Origin: Palaemon carinicauda
Taxonomy: Eukaryota > Arthropoda > Malacostraca > Decapoda > Palaemonidae
Length of the DNA: 64,000 nt
Direction of reading: 5' to 3'
Assembly (NCBI RefSeq): GCF_036898095.1
Contig: NC_090746.1
Span: 55,495,852-55,559,851 of the forward strand
In this document: positions 53,529 to 63,953 of the stretch, piece after piece
Layout: every line of letters begins with the position of its first letter
Position numbering within the stretch: position 1 is the first letter of the stretch
Notes under the pieces: generated by a model
Seen by the model: only the letters and a program-made list of their open reading frames with translations
The model's database searches: none
Told to the model about the DNA's origin: nothing
Position numbers and translations under genes: made by a program

Positions 53529-54730
53529 CTGACTTGCACCAGTCTCGGAAGACTTCCCACTTCGATTGGTAGACTCTAATGGAAGAAGCTCTCCTTGCTC
53601 TAGCAATCGCACTGGCTGCTTCCTTCGAAAAGCCTCTAGCTCTCGAGAGTCTTTCGATAGTCTGAAGGCAGTCAGACGAAGAGCGTGGAGGCTTTGGAGT
53701 ACCTTCTTTACGTGTGGCTGACGTAGAAGGTCTACCCTTAGAGGAAGACTACTGGGAACGTCTTCTAACCATCGAAGTATCTCGGTGAACCATTCTCTCG
53801 CGGGCCAGAGGGAAGCAACTAACGTCAACCTTGTCCCTTCGTGAGAGGCGAACTTCTGCAGTACCTTGTTGACAATCTTGAACGGTGGGAATGCGTAGAG
53901 ATCCAGATGTGACCAATCTAGGAGGAAAGCATCTATATGTATTGCTGCTGGGTCCGGGACTGGAGAGCAATAGATTGGAAGCCTCTTGGTCAGCGAGGTT
54001 GCAAAGAGATCTATGGATGGTTTTACCCCAAGTGGCCCAAAGTCTCTTGCACACATCCTTGTGGAGGGTCCATTCGGTTGGAATTACTTGCCCTTTCCGA
54101 CTGAGACAATCTGCTATGACGTTCAAGTCGCCTTGGATGAACCTCGTTACTAGGGAGATGCCTTGACCTTTTGACCAGATGAGCAGGTCCCTTGTGATCT
54201 CGTACAACGTCAGTGAGTGGGTACCTCCTTGTTTGGAGATGTACGCCAAGGCCGTGGTGATGTCCGAGTTAACTTCCACCACTTTGCCTCGAAGGAGAGA
54301 CTTGAAGCTTTTCAAGGCCAGATGTACTGCCAACAGCTCCTTGCAGTTGATATGCATGCTCCTCTGACTCGAGTTCCACAGTCCTGAGCATTCCCGACCG
54401 TCTAGTGTCGCGCCCCAGCCCACGTCCGATGCGTCCGAGAAGAGAACGTGGTTGGGAGTCTGAACAGCCAGGGGAAGACCCTCTCTTAGGTTGATATTGT
54501 CCTTCCACCAAGTCAGACAAGACTTTATCTTTTCGGAAACCGGGATCGAGACCGCTTCTAGCGTCTTGTCCTTTTTCCAGTGAAAAGCTAGATGGTATTG
54601 AAGAGGACGGAGGTGTAGTCTTCCTAGTGACACAAATTGTTCCACGGATGACAGCGTCCCTACCAGACTCATCCACAGCCTGACTGAGCAGCGTTCCTTC
54701 TTCAGCATCTTCTGGATGGATAGCAGGGCT
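53529..54730 (-). pseudogene. RNase H / MT-like and recombinase N-terminal part of 1c
   Basis: The 54708-53749 frame starts at the position equivalent to residue 352 of the 1b polyprotein. It carries the RNase H blocks LFSDASD, CKELLA, VNSDITT and ADCLSRK, where the final Asp box is altered from ADRLSR to ADCLSR. A frameshift near 54030 moves the methyltransferase-like module (SIDLFATS, YAFPPF) to the 54056-53466 frame. The N-terminus of the recombinase (YQSKWEVFRDWCK) is read near 53540-53580, up to the family-2 junction. The RT palm is missing. Confidence 0.82.
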
Positions 54731-55268
54731 TGATCTATTCTGGGGGCTGATCGTCTTGTTGTTCAGCAACGTCCTCATCAGAGGGTTCCTCATCCGAAAA
54801 CTGATGAGGAAACGGCAACGGAGTGGGCAACGTCTGGCTCGCTGAATCCGGTCGCACTGGTGGATGCGTGACGGAGCCGGACGCAATATCATGGAACTGC
54901 TGCACAGTCTGTGAACTGTCAACAACCATGGGTGCGCGAGGAAGCACAGCGTCAACCCGAGACTGTCTAGACCGTCTGGGTTGTGCAGTCAACACCCTAC
55001 CGGGTTGCTGAGGTTGACGCACTGCGTCAAAACAAGTCACCTCTGCTGGTTGTTGAACGTCCTGAACGTCAACAACCACCTCCGAGCGTCGTTTAACGTC
55101 AACGTGCGGCTGGCAACCCACACTGGGTCGCATCGGTGGAGGAACCACCTCAACTGGCAGACGCGAGTAGGTTACCTCAGCGTCAACAGGGCGCACAACC
55201 GACCGGTTGGAAGGTTGTTGGCCAGAAGGTTCGGTAGCAACCTTCTCCGCATTAAAGTCCTCTATCAA
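54731..55268 (-). pseudogene. First gag segment of 1c, fused to RT
   Basis: This open piece of about 178 codons matches the linker of gag (VDSSQTVQQ, FSDEEPSDED) and is joined directly to RT at the LKKERCSVR block. Compared with 1b, about 2.2 kb including the gag C-terminus and the RT palm is deleted. The same gag region occurs again just upstream (55917-56156), so the segment is a partial duplicate. Confidence 0.75.
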
Positions 55269-56932
55269 GGTCTACGGGAGCAGGTGTGGCAACAGACGGG
55301 GTTAGCGACTGAGGCGGGTACCGTTTACCATCCCTGAAAGCCTTGTTATGCGTGACATAATTGTACAGCAAAACTTCAAAGGCTCGAAAACAGCTGTGAA
55401 GTTGACCTGTAAACAACTTGGAGCGTCTCCTGGCCAGGCGCCAGGGAGAGTCTACGAGAATTGAGAAGTCTATCTGGGCAGAGGCATGAACTCCCAAGCC
55501 GAGAACTTCTCTCGTGTCATATCAGACTCTCGCTCTATAAACCAGTTTAAAAGAAGGGAAAGCAAAGGCTGTATCCCCCAAACTCCTCCTGGTGAAAAAC
55601 CAGTCGCCTAGCTAACGTAAAGCTCTCTAGGAGAGCGAGAGAGCACTAGCTTAAAAACAACGGCTTCGAAGTAGCTAGGCCTAGTGTAAGCTCTGACGTT
55701 TAGGCGAACGAGGAGCAGCAGTTACAAAAAGATCCGGACAAAGATCCTTAAAAAAATCATCATGATTTAATTAAAGTCCATAGGAGGCTAAGCAGCTTTA
55801 GGCTCCTCTCCATCTGACAGAGTCCTCAAGGGAATATCAGTAGGAGGGGGAACAGCAACTTCCTCATCTACAGGAACCTTGTCCGATAAAAGCTGAGTCT
55901 CAAGCAAGGGAGAGACCTACCGTGGTGGCAATGCTTTACAAGCAGAGTCCACACTCACTGGTGCATTAGTAGCGGACCAGAACGCAACGTCATGTAACTG
56001 CTTGACAGTCTGTGAACTGTCAACAACTGAACTGTCAACCACAACAGGTGCGTGAGGACGCACAGCGTCCACTCGAGACTGCTTTGACTGCCTAGACTGA
56101 GCAGTCAAAACAACTCTAGAATGCGGAGGTTGACACACAGCGTCAAAACAAGTCAACTCTGATTGTTAGTGAACGTCTTGAACGTCAACAGGAGCCTCAG
56201 CAAGTGGCCTAACGTCCAAATGCGGCTGAAAAACCACACGAGACCGCATCGAGTGTGGTTCTAAACAACCTGACTGACGTGACTAAGCTACGCCAACGTC
56301 AACAGTAAGCACAAAGGAACGTTAGGTTGGCTGAAAGCCAGGATATCGATGAGATAAACGGCTAGACTCAACGGACTAATCGGCAGAATAGTCTTCCATA
56401 AGGGAGGCAAGCATATACTGCATGTCTTGCCATACAACCCATTAAGGATCAACGGAAATGGTTGTGGTAAGAGACGAGGGTAACGTCTGTGACCGCAACA
56501 CTTTGCCTACAAAAAAAGACTCTCGGAGTCTGTGTTACGCTTTTGTTAGGCGGCGAGCAGTTATCCGATGACTGCATAGGGTCAGAGCTGTCCTAATGGT
56601 TGTAACCAGGACGCTGGACCTGTCCTGAAAGGACTGACTTTCGCTTAAGGGCTTCGAAACCTTGTGACAGGTTTCTTATGCGAAAAGCCTTCGGATGACG
56701 AGGAGAAACAACGTCTCTCTCGTCTTATGGTAGGGGAGATCTTGGTAAGATACACCCGATACCATAGTGGGAAAACGTCTGTTCGTTGGTCAAGGCCTCT
56801 CGAACCCATAAGTCGTTTGACATTACTTCTCCCCTGGGCTTGGGAGCATGTAAGAGGTCCCGGACTAGGTGAACGACAGGCACGAACAGACGAACCCTCG
56901 GACGCAACACTGTAACACTTTGCGCATATCAC
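55269..56932 (-). pseudogene. Second gag segment of 1c
   Basis: From left to right it contains a DKAFRDG-type block (about 55340), a capsid-like decayed part, the linker VDSSQTVKQ (about 56000) and the SPGPL..SQAQGRSNV block (about 56840). It begins right after a gttacag acceptor-like sequence near 56920. The Cys-rich N-terminus is not seen. Stops and frameshifts are numerous. Confidence 0.7.
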
Positions 56933-58134
56933 TTTATCACTTCGATTTTCTGTTTTGCACTTATTTCACTGAAATTTTTACTGATTTCTACCTGAAACAC
57001 GCAATTCTACCCTTCATTAAAAGGTAGTAATTGCGAAATCAGTCGTATAATGCAAGCTCATTAATACCAGCAAAAAACAGAAAACATATTTAAAGATAAA
57101 AAAAAAATCAGTGGCTGGGAAAGAGACTAAACACTAGTTCATATAACTACGTTTTCAATCTCTCACCGCACATAGCCTGGGGACGAGAATAAAAAACTAA
57201 AACGTTTTATCCTTCCTCCCCGTACAGCGACTAGGGACGAGAGTAACACGAGAACAACGTTACCCGCTTGAACGGAACGTTTTCTCTCCTCTCTCTCCCT
57301 CCGTCTCTATCTCTCTCTCTCTTTCTCTCTTGATTTCGCACCTAAGAGAAGAGCCCAATTATATTTCGTCAAAAAAAACATGTTATTTGACTAAAGGAAA
57401 AAACTGAAAGGTTTTTCAAATAAAAAGTTCCTTTTAAAATAGAATTTAAAACATTTAAGCTAAGAAAGAATGAACAAAACGTCAGAATCGATTTACTCTT
57501 ACTGCAAAGTGAAACCGTGATACACTCTCTCTCTATCGTAACGATAGAGCGCATGTTGAACGTCCTGAACGTCAACAACTGCGTAGCATAAATAAACTAA
57601 ACGTTAGTTCATCTTTGAAAACAGTACGAAGACTATCAAAGAAATTCTTTCATAAAATATTACATTTAAAAAGTTTTAAATCCTTAGCTCTTTAAAAGCT
57701 AATTACGATATAAAGGGCTCAACGTTGATTAACTTCGGTTTCCAAGTTAGGACCGCCTACTCTCAGGAAAGGTCTATATAAACAAAACATTAAAATTATT
57801 TTTATATGTTTATAATAAATGGAAAGTTAATCGAAGAGGCCTAATAAAGGCGGAGAGATATAAAATATATAGAGGAAAATCTATAACGTGATATAATTAC
57901 TAAAAGCCTAAACACACTTCCGCTAAGGGAAGGGTCGGCCATTTAAAAGTGAAAGAAAGTCCATACTCTCTTTGTCATCATAATTAAATCTATCCAAAAC
58001 GAGTTCAAGATTTAAGATGAAGATAAAACACCTGCATAGCGAAAGCTCAAAACTAGAATAGTGTACTTCACCAATTAGTTGTGAAAACAAATCCAGTTTA
58101 GCAACAGCGAATAAGCACGTCTTGTCGGGAGCAC
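56933..58134. other. 5' leader of element 1c
   Basis: This leader of about 1.2 kb parallels that of 1a. It has two copies of the gtacagngacttgggacgag motif (57165-57245), a CT-rich tract (57275-57340), and the small inverted repeat ctctatcgtaacgatagag (about 57530-57550), which is conserved in 1a near 3460. A 26-nt insert at 57554-57579 copies a piece of gag. No gene. Confidence 0.6.
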
Positions 58135-58299
58135 GACAGAGAGAAAATTGAGTTCTTTGTTTACATTGAGTACTGGGTATCTGGACGACAGATGGCGCTG
58201 TTGGGCACACCCGCAACCTGTGTAGCGATCGCTGGCGAATTTTACCTTAGAGTTTTCTGTCGAGCAACAGAGTTGCAGCTATTATAATCACCGGCTAAG
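58135..58299. repeat. Inverted terminal repeat, right arm of 1c
   Basis: This is the reverse complement of 44451-44610 apart from rare substitutions. It ends 440-460 bp from the donor of the large host exon. Confidence 0.88.
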
Positions 58300-58316
58300 T
58301 TAAATATTGAAAAATG

Positions 58317-58754
58317 ACACATAAAAGGGGCTGAGGGTTGAGTGCCAAATTTTTGGTAAAGTGGTAGCACTCAAAAGGTTAAGAATAATAACTATAGTAC
58401 AGTTAATTAAATTACGAGATAAATAAAGCAAACGATGTGCTATTTGCAGTGGAAGGTCTAACCTAACAATGTCTCCACTTTGTTTACATAAAAACAGGAA
58501 ATTACTGTACCACTTATTTCTTTCACACCTATTTATCATTAAACAATAAATAGTTTCTGAGAAATAAGTGTCATTTGATGTAAGGCACCTATTTTTCTTA
58601 AAAACCACTACTACTGTATATCATTGCAAAAAGCCAAAAGCACATGGTACAAAATTGTAAAGAAAGTATGACAATATTATCTTAAACTTTTGGTTCAACT
58701 TGAGCCTTGTGGGTTTACTATACTTCATTAATTGAAAAATACAAATATTCTTAC
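58317..58754. other. Host intron flank of the large exon
   Basis: This is AT-rich intron between the 5' end of 1c and the donor of the large exon. I see nothing further in it. Confidence 0.6.
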
Positions 58755-60361
58755 CTTTCTTGGCCTTCCTGGTCTTCTTCCAGTAGATGAAATAACGTAA
58801 GTTCCTCTAGGTCTTCCTCGACCTCTCTTTTTACGACGCCCGCGACGAGAAACAACCGGCATTGGAACACTAAATTCTGGCAATGCAAAATCATCATCTT
58901 CAGGTGGTCCTTTGACTAATACTGCTGAAGCTGGGGATCCCCCAGGAAGTGTCATATCTACTACAATACCTTCACCATCTGTGTCTTCTAACTTTACACA
59001 GGCACCAAAGTGATTTTCAACTGGCATTTCAGCAAGAAAAACTGCATTGTGAATATCTTTTTTAAGTAATGAAATGGATCTATTTGTATCATTTTGAAAA
59101 TTTGTCTCTTTCATTTCTTTAATTATGTTTGGTGGTCTCCCTCGATTCCCTCCCCGTCCTCTTCTGCCAAACCTTTGATGTGGTCTTACTGGAACTGGCA
59201 CCCTTCTCGTCCTTTGACCTTTGAGACCATTGAAATCACTGTTTGCATCTCCTGAGCCTTTGACGCTTAGTATCAAAGACTTGCTGTCTTGAAGCCTCTT
59301 AAGATCTTCTGGACGGGGTAACACTGTAACAAGACGGTTACCTATTTTCTGAACAACTCCCTGTGCAGAAATAGCCATAGGACCAGTACCAATGAGCTTT
59401 TTTGACTGATTATTTGAGGCCTGCTTATTCAAAATATTATTTGTTTTAAAAACAAGAGACTGTCTGTTACCAATAGAGGAGGCAGATTTTGAAGAATTAT
59501 TTGAACCAGAAAGCTGGGATGCAATAAGCAAAGACTGTTGTCGCCGATTTGCACTTTGAGAATGTGTAGTATTACTGATAGAAGTTGTAGCCACTGGTGA
59601 TGTTAGTTCTGTCAATGTATGACTCTGGGGATCATCTTGCCCACTAACTGTTATGTGCTCAGAATCAATTGTTGATGCTAAAGTTACAGACTCTCCTGTT
59701 TCACTCATTAGTGGTAACTGTAAATTACTTAGTCCTTGCAAAATGGAAACACCTGACCCATCATTTAGAATTGATAGGGGCAAAGTTATGGTATGAGATG
59801 AGCCTGACTGATCATTTGCTGGTATCTGAATCAAATGTTCTCCTAGTAAAGCAGTAGGCGATCCAGCAACACCATCCTCCGTAGCTGTTAGGTATGTGAT
59901 TGTATGAGTTCCGTCACCACTCCCCATTGTCATAGTTGAATGTTCAGTACCTTGACTAAGTAGAGAAAACTGTTCACTAGCATCTTCTGCAGCCACAATT
60001 GTGACTGGCCCCTCACCAGTAAAATCCTGTTGTAAAATCATACCTGCTTCACCACCCAAAGCTCCTTGATCTAATTCCAACTCTCCATGAACTCCAGGGA
60101 GTTCAACAAAGTTTACTAGGCTTCCATCAGCTGCTCTTAAAAGAGGTATGGTGGACTGGGGATAGACAATAGTAACTGCCTGGCCTGTCTCGTCAGTAGT
60201 AACGTAATGTACCTCATCTTGCATTCCGGCATGATCCCCATTATGAGACATTACAGATGTGACTTTCAGGACTTCTTCAGCCTCACTCATTTCTCCAACA
60301 ACACCAACATCAGTGTCTCCAGCCATCTCAACTAATTGATGACTACCAGCTTCGTCGTTTC
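58755..60361 (-). CDS. Host gene, large internal coding exon of an AT-hook protein
   Basis: This is one uninterrupted exon of about 535 codons. It begins after a TTTTCTAG acceptor with two bases completing a codon, and ends with a complete AAG codon before GTAAGA. The N-terminal part is acidic and Ser/Thr/Gly-rich. A methionine at 60326 (MAGDTD) could be the initiator if upstream exons are non-coding. The C-terminal third is basic. It holds RGRP cores (near 59150 and near 58800-58850) and a final GRPRK, which together resemble AT-hooks that bind AT-rich minor groove. Likely role: a nuclear chromatin or transcription regulator. I do not recognise an orthologue, and any further DNA-binding domain would lie in exons outside the window. 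It is the least disturbed coding sequence here and carries no stops or frameshifts. The next exon is at 35578-35647, about 23 kb downstream. Confidence 0.85.
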
Positions 60362-60699
60362 CTAGAAAAGGGGAACACCTCATTATAAATCCACATACTG
60401 TATATATTATCCATAAAGTACAGTAGGCTATAAGTATTTCATTTGGAACAACCAATTTAGGGGAAAACTTATACAGTACACAATGAAAGCCTGTACTGTA
60501 TATATACAGTGATTAAAATCTAAGGTTACATATAAAAGTACAGTATATTCTAATTTGATAGTTGGAAAATATGAATAATAATGATTATATTTTGAACATG
60601 ATTAAATAGCCAGTAATAAATTAAACTAGAAGGGCACTCAGTAAAGAATATGACTTTGCCACACCAAGAAGTCTTATTTTGTTCTTAACTCCACTGAAT

Positions 60700-61020
60700 A
60701 ATTGCACTTTGATGTATTTTTTTCAAAATCTAATGGATTTGTTCTTGTGACATACCCCACGTGTACACCAAGTTTCGTTGAAATCGGTTGTGTAGTCTTT
60801 GCATAATGTTATTCACAAACAAAAAAATAAACTAACAAAATATTTGCCATAATCAAAGTACTACTGCATACTTGTACATTAATGTACTTTATCCAAAATG
60901 TTACGGATTCATCCTTGGGTCATACCCAACATGACTACCAAGTTTGGTCAAAATTGGTTTAGTAGCTTCTGTGTAAAGCAGCTCACAAATAAACAAAGAA
61001 ACAGACGACAGGTGTGAATA
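60700..61020 (+). repeat. Two RTE-like LINE 3' ends
   Basis: Two diverged copies, about 60700-60850 and 60880-61020, share a pattern of the type caccaagtttcgttgaaatc ... gtagtctttgc ... cacaaac. This is the conserved tail seen in many RTE LINEs and the SINEs that use them. Only the tails remain. Confidence 0.65.
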
Positions 61021-61449
61021 CATATCCTTTTCTGGCAGAGGCAATCAATATAAAAAAAGAGAAGAATGTTAATTTAAGGCAGTATTGTAGTCTCATCTTT
61101 TGAATTTCAATATTGTAGACTTCATAGAACTGCCTTATGGAAAGGAGTAATTACCTAACTAATACCTTGACCTAATATCACAAATTTTAAAATCAATATA
61201 TGCTTTTCCTAGCTATACAAACCCGAGTCCTTTTCCATAGGGAATGTCTTTAATAGGGCTGGAACAGTTATTGAAATTGCTCCTACATGTTTTGGTCTTT
61301 TAAAAAGAGACTCACTTATTGGTGAGTAGTTAGTCCTTCTAGAACTGAACTGGTTGATTGTTTTTCTTCTCTGGAATGCTATATATCAACTGTATGTCAG
61401 TCTCCTTGGTCCCATGTGGAAGAGAGAGAACCTCAGCAAGCTCCTATCA

Positions 61450-61930
61450 GCCTAAAGATGAGTAGGCTGATAGGGCCTGAAAGATGGAATACTTTAGTTT
61501 TAAAACAGATCCTTGAATTCAACTACTTGGGATCAATAATAACAGAAGAGGGATGTACTGAGAGAGCAGTGAGACGGAGAGTGAAAGAAGCATGGTAAAA
61601 AATGGAGAAGTAACTAGAATAGTTTTAGACAAGAAAAGGCCATCAAGACTTGAAATCAAGATTTATGGGACAGTCATCAGGCCTGTATCATTATATGGGG
61701 CAGAAGCTTTGGTACTTAGAGGAAAGAGGAGGGACTCTTAGAAAGAACCGTAATAAGATGATGAGATGGATGGCTGGAATATCACTACTAGAAAGAAGGT
61801 AGAGTCAAGATATATAAAGAATGCGTGGTAGTGTATACATACTATAATGTTAAAGAGAAGGCTAAGAAAGCTCTCCTGAGATACTACGATTCTGTAATAA
61901 AAAGAGAGGAGGTTGAACCAATCAAAAACA
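61450..61930 (+). pseudogene. LINE RT C-terminal fragment
   Basis: Frames on the plus strand read FNYLGSIITEEG, RRRVKEAW, then IYGTVIRPVSLYGAEA, MAGISLLERR and KALLRYYDSVIKREE. This is the standard order at the C-terminal end of a LINE endonuclease-RT polyprotein. There are at least two frame changes. The gene is cut at its right by element 4b, at about 61931. Confidence 0.8.
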
Positions 61931-62169
61931 TGACAAATTCGGAGATAATTTGTATTTTTCCTAACCATACAAACCTTAGCTATTTACATAGGGTATTACT
62001 TTCGGCGTAGCTGAAATGACGAGCCATTAGAATTTTAACGAGGGTTAACTACCCTCTCGCTAGTTAGCGAGGGGGTAGGGGAGGGGTAGCTAGCTACCCC
62101 TCCCCCCTCACACACCGGTGAGCTGATTCACTTCACTTAGAGGTAGGACTTCACGGGGGACAGGGCTGG

Positions 62170-62280
62170 CGGGCAAAATATTTGTAAATAGCTAAGGTTT
62201 GTATGGTTAGGAAAAATACAAATTATCTCCGAATTTGTCATTTGTTCTGTAACCGAAATACAAACCACGCTATTTACATA
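62170..62280. repeat. Internal complementary region (ICR) of 4b
   Basis: The left half (taaggtttgtatggttagga ... ccgaatttgtca) reverse-complements the left end at 61935-61980. The right half (ttctgtaaccgaaatacaaa ...) should complement the right end, which is outside the window but is predicted by this sequence. Confidence 0.78.
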
Positions 62281-62765
62281 GGGTGACTTAACCCTTAGGT
62301 AGGGTGGAAAGTCCCAGCCTTACTGGCTTTGGCTTTTGCCCGGGGACTCAGAATCTGAGTGAGTAGCACTCGAGAAAAGGAGTCCCTGCCCCTTGCAAAT
62401 TCCTTGCTCCGCAAGGAACGTGCGGCCTACATAAGCTTGTGTGTGAAGGAATGAAGTGTGACTCGTCCTAGGAAGTTGACCTGAAGTCCTTTAGATGGAA
62501 TTCTAGGCTAGGACGTTCCCTATACCACCTCGTCAGGGTATGGGGGACGTGACAGAATTATATTAATACTAGGAACACAAGGAAGCATGGTTTACCTGCA
62601 GTGGTTTGAGGTCAGCTATGCAGAGAACCCAGGATGCTGCTTTCACCAAGAGAGGGGAGAATGAAGAAAAGAGTAAGGGCCAGACATACTTTTTCATTCA
62701 TGCAGTCTAAAACCGGGTAACAATGCCCTTAACCTTCTGCTACCTGTCCACTAAGGAGCCTGAGG

Positions 62766-63953
62766 TTAGACCAGCTGTTGTGCAGCCACCACAGGGCCGA
62801 TAGAGAAAGTATCGAGGCTCCTGTGGGTCACGTCCTGCAGGTAGTGGGCTGTGAAGGTCGTTTGACGCTTCCAGACCCCAGCTTGTAGCACCTGCGTCAC
62901 AGAGAAGTTCCTCTTGAATGCCAGGGACGTTGCGATGCCTCTGACATCGTGTGCTCTAGGGCGACGTGACGGAGGAGGGTCTGGATTCAGGGCATGATCG
63001 ATGACCCTTCGAATCCAAGCTGAGATGGTATTCTTGGTGACCCTCCTCTTCGTCCTTCCTGTGCTCACAAACAGGGCTTGCACGCGAGGACGAACTGCAG
63101 CTGTTCTTTTAAGATAACGCCTCAGACTCCTTACTGGGCATAGTAGGAGATGGTCTGGGTCATCTGTTACAGAACGAAGACTCGAAATCCTGAAGGAGTC
63201 GAACCGTGGGTCCGGAACTCCAGGATTTTGAGTCTTAGCAACAAACTCAGGGACGAACCTGAACGTTACCTCCCCCCATCCCCTTGAATGGGAGACGTCG
63301 TACGAGAGACCATGAAGTTCACTGACACGCTTACCCGAAGCCAGAGCGAGCAGGAACACCGTCTTCCAAGTCAGGTGACGATCAGAAGCCTGGCGTAATG
63401 GTTCGAACGGGGGTCTCTTAAGAACCCTGATAACCCGAACCACGTTCCATGGAGGAGGTCTCACTTCCGACTGAGGGCAGGTAAGTTCGTAGCTTCGTAT
63501 GAGCAAAGAAAGTTCCAGCGAGGAAGAAATGTCTATTCCTTTCAGCCTGAAGGCCAGGCTTAAGGCTGAGCGATAGCCTTTCACCGCCGAGACCGAAAGG
63601 CGCATTTCCTCCCGCAAATATACAAGAAACTCCGCTATTGCTGGAATAGTGGCATCAAGGGGAGAGATACCCCTCCCACGACACCAACCACAGAAGACTC
63701 TCCACTTCGCCTGGTAGACCCCTGCAGATGACTTTTGCAGGTGTCGAGACATCCTCTCTGCAACTTGTTGCGAAAAGCCTCTCTCTGTGAGGAGATGCTG
63801 GATAGTCTCCAGGTGTGAAGTCGAAGCGATGCTACGGCTTTTTGGAAGATGTTGCAGTGTGGTTGCTTGAGTAGCTCGTGTCGTGGGGGGAGTTCTCTCG
63901 GGAGTTTCGTCAGGAGCTGCAGAAGGTCCGGGAACCACTCTGCATGATGCCAT
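62766..63953 (-). CDS. Tyrosine recombinase ORF of element 4b
   Basis: This is a 395-residue frame with no defect. The core-binding part starts near residue 60 (RMSRHLQKSSAGVYQAKW). The catalytic residues are R209 (GKRVSELHG), H335-D-V-R338, W361, H370 and Y371 (FTAHYLQDV). It is closely similar to the decayed recombinase of 4a, so it also serves to interpret that copy. It overlaps the RT/MT ORF in the -1 register, as in families 1 and 2. The ORF is open through the first Met, and the true start may be further upstream or reached by recoding. Confidence 0.88.
   Translation of the reverse strand: MASCRVVPGPSAAPDETPERTPPTTRATQATTLQHLPKSRSIASTSHLETIQHLLTERGFSQQVAERMSRHLQKSSAGVYQAKWRVFCGWCRGRGISPLDATIPAIAEFLVYLREEMRLSVSAVKGYRSALSLAFRLKGIDISSSLELSLLIRSYELTCPQSEVRPPPWNVVRVIRVLKRPPFEPLRQASDRHLTWKTVFLLALASGKRVSELHGLSYDVSHSRGWGEVTFRFVPEFVAKTQNPGVPDPRFDSFRISSLRSVTDDPDHLLLCPVRSLRRYLKRTAAVRPRVQALFVSTGRTKRRVTKNTISAWIRRVIDHALNPDPPPSRRPRAHDVRGIATSLAFKRNFSVTQVLQAGVWKRQTTFTAHYLQDVTHRSLDTFSIGPVVAAQQLV

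Larger units (their letters stand above)
44414..58316 (-). mobile_element. DIRS-like element 1c, mosaic, interrupted by family 2
   Basis: Terminal inverted repeats at 44451-44610 and 58135-58299, an ICR at 44655-44755 and family-1 genes on the minus strand define the element. The family-2 element at 46079-53528 splits its recombinase. RT lacks its palm half and is fused to gag, and part of gag is present twice. The leader is long (about 1.2 kb), as in 1a and unlike 1b. The flanks share aaaatg on both sides. Confidence 0.88.

Noticed and set aside
58755..60361. Naming the host gene from its AT-hooks
   Set aside because: AT-hooks occur in many unrelated nuclear proteins, and no further domain is visible in the four exons.
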